Below are positions 1 through 13,185 of a stretch of DNA of 13,185 nucleotides, in pieces. Location of the stretch: assembly GCA_943704525.1 (NCBI GenBank), contig CALSCQ010000975.1, positions 1 to 13,185 on the forward strand, given 5' to 3'. Within the stretch, counting starts at the first letter, position 1. Each line of letters opens with the position of its first letter. Under the pieces are notes generated by a model. It was not told the DNA's origin. It searched no databases and was given only the letters and a program-made list of their open reading frames with translations. The stretch is from Pigoraptor vietnamica. Its lineage: Eukaryota; Opisthokonta; Filasterea. The translations under genes were made by a program, and so were the position numbers.

Positions 1-28
1 CCCGGGGGCCCCCTAAACACACACAAAC

Positions 29-1490
29 CTTCAAGAGAACATCGACCGTTCTTTCGCGCTCGGCGGGAACATCCGGAACCGCGGCGTCCACCGAAGCCGC
101 GCTGTCGAGCGCCCACTGGAGCTGCGGGGAGGGCATGAGACCGATGGCTGCGAGTGGAGAGCGGAATTAGCAGAGACCGTTTAAGTAAACATGCGAACGA
201 AAGACCCGGTTCCTTGACGTGGCCAGACAAGGGAAGGCTCGGCCCATGCCTCAGGAAAGAGACATTTGTTTTCAAGGCAAACCAAGTGAGCAAGTACGCC
301 AGTTCGTGTGGCTCAGTCAGCGCGTTGCACGCTGCAAATCGCATCCTCTCTGCTCACCCCTGTAGGACTCCAAGGCGCGCGAACCAGCGTGCATTTGCCC
401 GTCCGCAACCTCGACATCGGCGTCGTCGCTGGCATCTGCGTGACGAACGGCATGGTTGGATGATGGGTTGAGACTGCAATCCCACGCAGCGAGTGAAATG
501 GAACTCGAGTGCATGGGACGATGGAATTCGACAAGCAGACGGGCGACAATACGTTTACGAACCCTTCATGTCCTCGTCGCCGTCCTCCGCCCCAAGCCCC
601 GTCGCGAGCAGCTCAGAGGCGGGCGTCGCGCTGCACACCACCAAGCGCCCTCTGCGGTGCCATGGCCGGGCGCACGTGGCCAGATGCCGCTGAAGCTCTC
701 GCGGAATGGCGGGTGCGCAGGGCGGCAGACCAGGCGCAGGCGCGTCTCCCTCGAGGACTGGCGGAGCAAGCTCGACCGCTTTGACGGGCACGGCCACCCC
801 ACAAAACTTGCAGCGAACGGTGGGCTGCTGCGGCTTTATGCCTGATAGCAAGACCGACGCAAAGCGGAAGCCATTGAGCGACAAGTGCAAGACGAGAGCC
901 TGAGGGACCAGTGCAGCACGGGCAAACGACGCACGTCCGACGCACCTTTCCGCGGGGCCGGTGGTTGCGGAGTAAACCCGTTCTGGATGCACCAGCTGCG
1001 CATAACGGCGTCACTCACTAAGCCGACGGCAATCGAAAGCCAAGCACGACAGTGAAATGGTCCGATATCCCTTTTAAATATGGCCCAACGGGATGAGCCA
1101 CAAACCAATCCTCCAACTTACCGCACAAGCGTCCTCGTGGACAGAGCAACGCCAAACGACTCCATCCGTCGCCGCATGCACACCGCTCTCCGCCACTGAG
1201 TAAACAAATGGGTCAAACGCCGGAAAATAAAGAAATTGAACGACAAGTGACCGAGCCAGTTGATGCAGAGTGGGCGTACGACGCGCACCTCGACCGAGCG
1301 GCGCTTCCCCAGCGGCCACGACAGGAACTCGTGCAGCGAAGTGGCCGTGCGATATGTGATGCGCCGGCGGTCCTGGTCCGTCAGGGCATCTGCGGATTGG
1401 CCACGTGACCAGCGCAAGGTCAGTTTGATGCCCACGGAGCGCAGAGAGAAGACGCTATGCCCAAACACTCGCATACACGCCACACACGCA

Positions 1491-1526
<36 letters not shown>

Positions 1527-2541
1527 TTCGCACACGCGCCACAGAGAGCCGCACCTCCGTCCCACACAATCAGCGGAAACTGCCGCACGCAGGCCACGAG
1601 GCGCCGCTCAGTCCCCTCGTCCAACGGCGCGTCCTCCTCAAATGCCTCACGCGGCATAACACCCTCGCGCTCGGAAGTGTCCGCCGCCGCCGAAGGCTCC
1701 GTCGAGCCTGGTACCTCTGCAACAGTCACGTGACGACTCGAAGTTTCCACTGGCTCCGCGCCGTCAAAACCCACGAGCGACCCACGCGCGCGGCCGTCGC
1801 GCTGAGCACCGACAGCATTGCCCAACTGCCCACCAGCATCGGCGCTCGCACTGTCGGCCCTCTGTCGCCGCAGCTGCGACTGCGCGGCCACAATTGCGCG
1901 CCGCCGAAGTATCATCTGCCGAAATGCGGCTGCCTGGCCGTCCGGGCCCTCGTGGCCATTCTCCGGGTCGCGCCGGTCGCCACCCACAGCGCGGGATGTC
2001 TCGCTCGGCACGCTCACGGCCGGCGGTGCTTGACGCGGCGCCGGTGAGGGCGAATCGTCCTCTTCGCTCTTCACGGCCGCGCGCCCATTCGCACCAGACA
2101 GTGGCGCCTCTCCGCGCTCCGCATTCATCCCATCTGCCGCTTCGCTCACGCCAACGCCATGTTCGCCTTCCTTGTTCTCGTTCCTGCCTTCACGCGGGGC
2201 CGATGGGTCGCGCTCCGAGGGCGCATCCCCAGCACCCACTGCGCCCTCTGCATCCGGGGGAGCCGCAAGACCCGCGCCCGTGCTCGTGCCGTCCGCGTAG
2301 AAGCGATTGAGCTCGACGTCGACGATCGTCTCTGTGCCGAGTGTTTGAGCGCCCGAATACGTGCGATCCAACTGAGGGAGAGGCGTGCGCACAGTCAGTC
2401 GCAACACGAGCGACTTCATCATGAGAGGGCCGCGCGAGTGTGTTACAGTGCCGTCGAGTTACTGCGTTCAAATAAACCCCTTTTCGAGTCTATCTCAACA
2501 CACACACACACACACACAATCGTTCTCCCCCTCCCCCCAAC

Positions 2542-2578
<37 letters not shown>

Positions 2579-4015
2579 CACACACACACACCTTCAGATT
2601 GTGTATGATGTCGACGGGCTTGTTGCGCCCATCGACAAAGTGGAGCTGCACGCGCACGGGGAATTCGCCCCACCCGCGCCGTGTAAGCTGGAAAGGCGGC
2701 GACGACACTTCGACGACGTCATTGGGTCGGTAGGAGGGGTGGAGGAAGAACCATACCTGCACCGCGCCCGCGGTGAGTCAGATTCATGCCCATATGGTAC
2801 ATACACACGCACACACATGACACCACACACGATCAGAGGGAGACAAAGTCACACCCATTGAAGGGGCCTGCACCCATATCCGCGGCGTCTCAGCGAGTCG
2901 GGATCCCCACCTTCCTCACAAAGTGGCCCAGGGACGGCGCATCGGCGGGTCCCCGCACGTACACCATCCACTTGTGCGTCGACTCGTCCCCCTCTTCGCG
3001 CTTCTCCGGCGGAATGTACTTGCTCGTGTTGCCCACAATAATCCGCTTCGTCACATAGAAGCGACTGCCGCCCCCCTCGTCGCTCGCACCGGCCGTACCG
3101 TCCGCGCCCTTTGCCACGGGCCCACTCGGCGCAGCGGGAGAGAAGTCGACGGGCGCAAGCACGGCAGGGTTCGAGGGCTTGAGTGGGATGTCGACGCGCG
3201 ATCGCGACGGGTCGCTTGCGGGCACCTCGTCCTCGGGAACCGTCTGCCCGCACAGCCGCGCGGCGTGCTCGGTGCCGACAAAGACGAAGCCGTGGGCGAT
3301 GCGACAGTGCGCGACAAAGCCGCTCGCGTTGACAAAATGGTCGCGCTTGCACGCGGGGCACACGTACTTGAAGAATGTGCCGTCCTCACGCCGCCCGTAA
3401 AGGGGGTACGTCGTGGCTGCGGCGGGCTTGGCGCGCGCGGGTGCGGGAGCGTCTTCGGAGCGCTTTCGTCGAAGGGCACGCTCGTCACTGTGCGCGAGAA
3501 AGGAAAATGTAGCGCTGTTAGATTAAATCGGACGGAAGGGACGACATTCACGCACTGCATACAGAGAATGGGGCGAATGCCGCACCTGTTGAGAATGGCG
3601 ACCTTGAGCTTGTCGAGGAGCGCCTGTGTCTCCGAGAGGTTGTTCTCGACTATGGTCAGCTGCGGGACCAGAGGTGGGAGTCAGCGACACGCGTGGGTGC
3701 GTGCGCGCACATTACAATGTGTTGAAAGTGTACGCGCGAGTGAGTGCATGTAAACGCGCACATATCGAACACATCGACACGACCTGACGCACACTCCCAC
3801 GCGGCACTCTCCCCCACCTCTTCCTTGCGCAGTTCGATTTCGCGGTCAAACTGTTCCGCAATCACGCGCTGCGCCCGCGCACGCTTCCCATCCATCGCGT
3901 CATCAGCCCCTCCGACCACGCCCGCACCAGCACCCGCGCCATTCGCAGCACCCGCGGGCGCGTGCGGCGCTGCGCCGTCCCCACCTGCCGAGGGAACCAC
4001 GCCGCCATTCGCCAT
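29..4015 (-). CDS. YEATS2: YEATS2-type histone acyl-lysine reader, 3' end cut by window edge
   Basis: By homology, a subunit of an ATAC-like histone acetyltransferase complex that reads acylated lysines on histone H3 in the nucleus. Exons in order: 4015-3818, 3659-3586, 3487-2911, 2756-2592, 2371-1555, 1389-1289, 1195-1122, 1013-946, 841-563, 435-358, 147-29. All phases agree and give 850 residues before the edge. An N-terminal basic/coiled segment (about 45-88, including [14 protein letters not shown]) matches YEATS2 N-termini. A Cys/His finger follows (C134, C137, H151, H156). The YEATS domain (about 233-360) contains [18 protein letters not shown] and [11 protein letters not shown]292 and W312, 20 apart, correspond to the acyl-lysine cage pair of human YEATS2. 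Residues 360-595 are a disordered A/E/G/S/P-rich linker. Residues 597-690 ([26 protein letters not shown]) match the conserved YEATS2 C-terminal block. C702, C705, H744 and C748 suggest a second zinc site. Residues 811-850 resemble the approach to the histone fold. The ATG at 4015 is the first suitable start. The exon 9 donor (GTTCGT, 562) is weak, so the last two exons are less certain. Confidence 0.92.
1479..1524 (-). repeat. (GT)n microsatellite in intron 5 of the YEATS2-like gene
   Basis: Alternating CA on the plus strand is GT on the transcribed strand. It lies 30-75 nt inside intron 5 (1554-1390), counted from the 5' splice site. The intron is 165 nt, a multiple of three, with no in-frame stop, so it translates as poly(Val-Cys) if retained; that cysteine run is an intron artefact. 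Confidence 0.95.
2498..2518 (-). repeat. Short (GT)n tract near the 3' half of intron 4
   Basis: A CA run on the plus strand, GT in gene sense. It is the smaller of two dinucleotide tracts in intron 4 (2591-2372) of the YEATS2-like gene, separated from the larger one by a C/T-rich stretch on the plus strand. Confidence 0.9.
2539..2591 (-). repeat. (GT)n microsatellite that includes the 5' splice site of intron 4
   Basis: In gene sense the intron opens directly with GTGTGTGTGT after the exon end CTGAAG, so the donor GT is itself the first repeat unit. The tract runs about 53 nt with one ACAT interruption. Many overlapping GTGTGT registers are therefore possible donors; only the first keeps the YEATS domain in frame with the next exon, which begins LDRTYSG. 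Confidence 0.93.
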
Positions 4016-4306
4016 GGCAGTGCACGCGAGTTACCCTCTTCGCCACATTCCCCCTGTGCCCTCTCGGTATGGATGGCAGCGACCAAGAGTTGAGCAGAAG
4101 CACTGCCGTGCACACGCTCTTAGCCACGCGCGGTCGACGTTGCTCACAAGGTAATGTCTTCGTGTTTTAAGTTTTAAGGCGGCACAACTGTTTTCTGGCG
4201 CGCGCCGCCGTTGTGTGAACTCTATCCGCATGAGTAACGCGTGTTACAGCCTACTTCTGTGGCCTTTGATGGCCCAATTGCGAGCGCGCACGGCCACACC
4301 AGCGTT
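4016..4306. promoter_or_regulatory. Spacer: 3' flank of the PI3K gene and 5' flank of the YEATS2-like gene
   Basis: This 291 bp gap separates the PI3K stop codon (TGA, 4309-4307) from the ATG of the YEATS2-like gene. It must hold the PI3K 3' UTR and the YEATS2-like promoter and 5' UTR. I see no TATA box and no AATAAA on the minus strand. The only base-composition feature is an A/T-rich patch around 4155-4175. No open frame here looks coding. Confidence 0.45.
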
Positions 4307-10301
<5,995 letters not shown>

Positions 10302-10595
10302 AGTGGCACCCTTGCCTTTCCCTCTCGCTTCGACGCCTCTCCTCTCCTCAGTTCCCTCTCTCTCGCGCTCGTGCTTCTCTCCTCCGGTATGACTGTGGCC
10401 CGCGGGCCCTCTCCTACATTCGCGCGGATGCAAAGTGCGTGCGAGGCTTTCGCTGTTGAGGACGTTGTTGTGGGGGCTATGAATTCCATATTTAGGTTAT
10501 TCCATCCACGTCTATTTTTGTATTTTATTTGCGGCACGAAGGAGCCAACACAACATGACCTCCTCACACACACAGGTAGGTCTGCACGCATTGCC
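10302..10595. promoter_or_regulatory. Divergent promoter region between the PI3K and F-box genes
   Basis: The two start codons (10301 minus, 10596 plus) lie 294 bp apart and face away from each other, so this short segment must hold both promoters and both 5' UTRs. Next to PI3K, 10310-10386 is strongly C/T-rich on the plus strand, so the PI3K leader would be purine-rich. A clear A/T-rich patch at 10485-10533 (TTTTTGTATTTTATTT) is the best core-promoter candidate for the F-box gene, about 65-110 bp upstream of its ATG. No other motif is certain. Confidence 0.5.
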
Positions 10596-11681
10596 ATGGA
10601 CGCGCCATTCGGTGAAGGGCCCTCCCTTCTCGAGCGCCTCCCAAGCGAAGTCCTCCTCCGCATCATTGTCGACTTTGTTGCGCCGGACGTCAATGCCATC
10701 GTCGCACTCGGGAGCACGTGCGCCACGCTCAGGTCGTTTGTGTGGGGCACGCGCACCGCGTGGGTGTACGTGGGGAAGATGCTCAGCGTGGACGCGCCGC
10801 TCTACGACGCGTTGGCGATTTGCGGACAGAAGTTGGTGAGCGAGTGCCAGGCGTTGCCTGGGCTTGGCGAAGCATGCGCGTCTGCATCCTCGGAACGCCT
10901 GCCCGGCCTGTGCCTGCCCCCTGCGCGCGACGAGTGGGCGGCGCTGTCGCACGGCGAACGGTGGGACTGGTTTGTCAGACAGGTTGCCCCGCGCCTCTGT
11001 GGTCTGTGCCACCGGCCCGCGGAATTTGGACGCCGCCTGGGGAAGGGGGAGGCGCTGGAGAGCCCCCTGCCTGCCGTCATCGACTATCACGGCGTCTTCT
11101 ACGGCACGCCCGCGTGCGCCGAGTGCATACTGGCGCGCAAAGTGTTCCGCTATTTCGGCGAGTACCACGCGACGCAGACTGGTGGGCGCCATTCGAGTGG
11201 GCTTCCCGTCGTTCTGCTGCGGTCATTTGTGCCACCCGCGCGGCCGTTTGCCGGTCGTTGGCGGCAGTTCCTGCACAGTGACTGCATCCGCAACATCGAA
11301 GTCGTCTATGGCTCTGTCGCTGACTTTGAACGCACGCCCAAGGCCTCCCGCGAGAGTGTCGTTGAGGAATGGGAGGCGCGCGCCGCTGACGAGGCCGCAG
11401 AATACCTCGCGAGTCACAGGCTACACGTCGGTGAGGGGCAGGAGAACGAGGACGAGGACAAAGCGAGCGAGCGCATCTTTGCGGCCATGGCACGTGAGTT
11501 GGGATTACACGACCGCGAGGGGGATGTGAGTGAGTGGGAACTCTACTTTGACTACGGCGTGCCCATGCTACTGTGTGCGCGGGCGGCCGCGGCGATCAGG
11601 GCGCAGGGACGGCGTGAGGAAGGTGCGTTCGCAGCATGTATGTGCGAGTATGTGTGTGCGTGCGTGCGTGTGTGTGTGTGC

Positions 11682-11735
<54 letters not shown>

Positions 11736-11968
11736 TCGCGGTGTGTGTATCTGCATTTGTGGCTCGCTGTGGGGCACCATATGGTAGGAGTGAGAGGGAG
11801 AATGCGCTGCAACCCGTGTCTTCGTGCTCTTGCCCCGAGTCTTCGTGCTCTTGATGTGCGAAAGGACACTCCGGTCCGGGCGCCTTGTGTTTATGTGCAG
11901 CCTCTTGTTTGTTCGGGCTTGAATCGCATCGTGAACTTGGTGAGCTGCCTTTTGAAGAAGTGTATTGA
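10596..11968 (+). CDS. F-box-like protein with two CxxC pairs (two exons proposed)
   Basis: Probably a substrate-recruiting adaptor for an SCF-type ubiquitin ligase, inferred only from the N-terminus. Residues 10-52 (LLERLPSEVLLRIIVDFVAP, then ALGSTCATLRSF) have the Leu-Pro start and hydrophobic spacing of an F-box. The middle (120-190) carries C135/C138 and C174/C177, a likely four-cysteine zinc site that I cannot assign to a family. Residues 250-310 are charged and helical-looking with an acidic patch (ENEDEDK). Exon 1 is 10596-11622, ending at GAAG|GTGCGT. The open frame continues into a GT repeat that is surely intron. My preferred exon 2 is 11901-11968, after the acceptor TTATGTGCAG, giving 364 residues ending GELPFEEVY. 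An alternative acceptor at 11787 would give 415 residues ending at 12008. The start is chosen because the F-box lies just after it and the A/T-rich promoter patch lies just before; upstream in-frame ATGs exist. The gene is divergent from PI3K. Confidence 0.62.
11651..11732 (+). repeat. (GT)n microsatellite in the F-box gene intron
   Basis: About 82 nt of GT with a few GC variants, starting about 28 nt after the proposed donor at 11623. Here the plus strand is the sense strand, so the GT orientation relative to transcription matches the repeats in the minus-strand genes. Reading through it yields poly(Cys-Val), an artefact. Confidence 0.95.
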
Positions 11969-12008
11969 ACGCGCTCGCACAGAATCGTCGGATCGAGCAG
12001 AAGATTGA

Positions 12009-12310
12009 CGCGAGCTGGCGGGGAAATGGGGCCGCCCGATGCAGATCGACGATTCGTTTGAAGAGCAAGTCTCCGCAGCAGCGGCAGTCCGGGCGAATGG
12101 CCGCAACCCTCACCGACGAACGCCTGGAAACAGACATTGATCGCGCTCAGCACGGGCATACTCATTCTCAAGCACCGCAACGACAAGCAGGGAAATCACC
12201 CGTAATGAAGCGCTGGAAAGCAAGCTGACGGTCGTGAATATTTCCGCCGGTGAACGCGACGCCTTAGAATGCCTCCAGGGCGTTCGCCGGAAAACAGGTG
12301 TGCCAAGATG
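12009..12310 (+). pseudogene. Possible decayed coding sequence spread over three frames
   Basis: Protein-like stretches follow each other in different plus frames without splice signals between them. One, starting about 12009, includes GKWGRPMQIDDSFEEQVSAA; the next, about 12100-12170, includes LTDERLETDIDRAQ; a third, about 12195-12310, includes EITRNEALESKLTVVNIS. Successive frame changes fit an old coding sequence with small indels. Equally, this could be chance open sequence or part of the F-box 3' UTR. I do not recognise a family and give no function. Confidence 0.25.
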
Positions 12311-12654
12311 TGAGCCATAAATTAGTCGATGCTGCATATGGCGACAATGCCTCACATGGCCAACCAGCGTGGTCCATGTCGCAGACGGTGGCGGGGAAGG
12401 GATGGGGGCCGTTTGAATTGATAAAGTCAGGAACAGTGCCAACGGGCACGTTGCTGTTCGCGACCACCCGGCCTGCATTGCGAGTCGGCGAGACGATTAG
12501 CACAATAAGCGGTCGCGATGCCATGCCATTGTTCTCATGTCACACAATGTTACCGTGGAATAGGATCGAGGGCCTCGTCGTTCTTCGCCCGCATGATACA
12601 ATCAAGGTTCTGCATGGCGAAAACCATCGGGCCGTCACGGCCAAGCGACGCTGA
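12268..12654 (+). CDS. Unidentified open frame (about 129 codons), possibly foreign
   Basis: This frame is open from just after a TAG at 12265 to a TGA at 12652-12654. It has no convincing start: the GTG at 12298 is not a normal eukaryotic start, and an ATG comes only later. The translation is balanced in composition (GWGPFELIKSGTVPTG, SHKLVDAAYGDNASHGQ), with alternating hydrophobic and polar residues suggesting beta strands. Its codons use A and T in third position much more than the PI3K exons do. It could be an exon of a further gene, a relic of a viral or bacterial insertion, or chance. The opposite strand has an overlapping 86-codon frame (12524-12264) that begins with ATG and also looks protein-like, so even the strand is uncertain. 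Confidence 0.25.
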   Translation, partial: NASRAFAGKQVCQDVSHKLVDAAYGDNASHGQPAWSMSQTVAGKGWGPFELIKSGTVPTGTLLFATTRPALRVGETISTISGRDAMPLFSCHTMLPWNRIEGLVVLRPHDTIKVLHGENHRAVTAKRR

Positions 12655-13185
12655 TCAGTTGATGCAGCCTAACTGAGATCGGCCACAGTGACTCTCGCGA
12701 ACAAACCGGCGCCGGCGGACGCACACAAATGCACTCGTCCACGCACGCATGTGAATACCCCGTGGCACACACACTGCTCGACCTCATTCAGTCGGCTCCG
12801 GTTCGGCCCTGCATCAGAACGGCACTCCCGGGCCGCCGCGGCAGCAGTGCCGGATCAGCTGACGCCGGCGTTTCAGGCGGTCTGTTACTCACGTGACTTC
12901 GTCATCGAATAATTTTCGGCGGCGGCAAGATTTCCCGCCGGCGCCCTGCCAGTGAGTGTCAGTTTCGGCCTGACGGTGCGATGCATGTGCCAAGTCACAG
13001 CTGCTCTGAATAACCGGCCGCGTGCAAAAGAGCTGTCAATGCCAGTGGCCACGTATGGGAAATTATTTCAATGTACCCTTACAAATTTGAGCAGCGGCGC
13101 GGTCACCCGTCTGGACTTTTTTTCGTTTGGAAAAGGAAATTTGGTTACCTTGTAATAATTTTTTTCGATACAAAAAATCATAGAT
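12655..13185. other. Right-hand end without an identifiable gene
   Basis: One plus frame, the same frame as the unidentified frame before it, stays mostly open to 13155. It is interrupted by a TAA at 12670-12672 and another at 12910-12912. The last part (about 12913-13155) includes RFPAGALPVSVSFG and ends NLVTL at TAA TAA. The final 130 bp are markedly A/T-rich, with T7 and A6 runs, unlike the rest of the window. This may be a 3' end, an insertion boundary or low-quality contig end; nothing is recognisable by family. Confidence 0.3.

Noticed and set aside
555-1003. A separate small zinc-finger gene starting at the ATG at 1003
   Set aside because: The two exons splice in phase from the YEATS2-like gene, and WCIQNGFTP matches the YEATS2 C-terminal block, so they are its exons 8 and 9, not a BED-type transposase fragment.
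1118-2422. A 434-codon open frame on the minus strand as a single-exon gene
   Set aside because: Its first 17 codons are intron 4, the middle runs through two three-n introns including a GT repeat (poly Cys-Val), and its stop is inside a GTAAGT donor. The coding parts are exons 5-7 of the YEATS2-like gene.
2443-2608. Poly(Thr-His) or poly(Val-Cys) open frames around 2490-2600, and similar ones at 1457-1530, 9593-9720 and 11636-11860
   Set aside because: They are translations of CA/GT microsatellites within introns, which have no stop codon in any frame and so create false open frames.

Overview
This window is nuclear DNA from a GC-rich, intron-dense single-celled eukaryote. I see no bacterial operons or Shine-Dalgarno spacing. 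Instead there are two long minus-strand genes cut into short exons by 83-280 nt introns with GTGCGT/GTGAGA-type donors and CAG acceptors, plus many dinucleotide microsatellites. An amoebozoan of the Acanthamoeba kind is a reasonable guess from GC content, intron style and the class I PI3-kinase, but the sequence does not prove it.

Layout, left to right. (1) 29-4015, minus strand: a YEATS2-type chromatin reader, eleven exons in view, running off the left edge. It has an N-terminal coiled segment, a zinc finger, a complete YEATS domain with its aromatic cage, a long disordered linker, the conserved C-terminal YEATS2 region, a second zinc-finger-like motif, and what looks like the start of the histone fold. 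(2) 4016-4306: spacer between two genes on the same strand. (3) 4307-10301, minus strand: a full class I phosphoinositide 3-kinase catalytic subunit, reconstructed as 19 exons and 1073 residues, with adaptor-binding, Ras-binding, C2, helical and kinase domains. (4) 10302-10595: a 294 bp divergent promoter region. (5) 10596 to about 11968, plus strand: an F-box-like protein with two CxxC pairs, probably two exons. (6) About 11970-13185: a stretch that reads differently from the rest (fewer G/C third positions, A/T-rich end), with unidentified and possibly broken open frames.

The three genes do not form a pathway: one reads acylated histones, one makes PtdIns(3,4,5)P3 at the membrane, and one is a probable ubiquitin-ligase adaptor. 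They share an intron habit: the GT-dinucleotide tracts lie on the transcribed-sense strand close to the 5' splice site, whichever way the gene points. One PI3K intron is built almost entirely of a 26 bp minisatellite whose sense strand has no AG and repeats a branch-point-like motif plus a pyrimidine tract.

Exon boundaries come from reading frame, splice dinucleotides, phase continuity and remembered family conservation. No alignment program was run.
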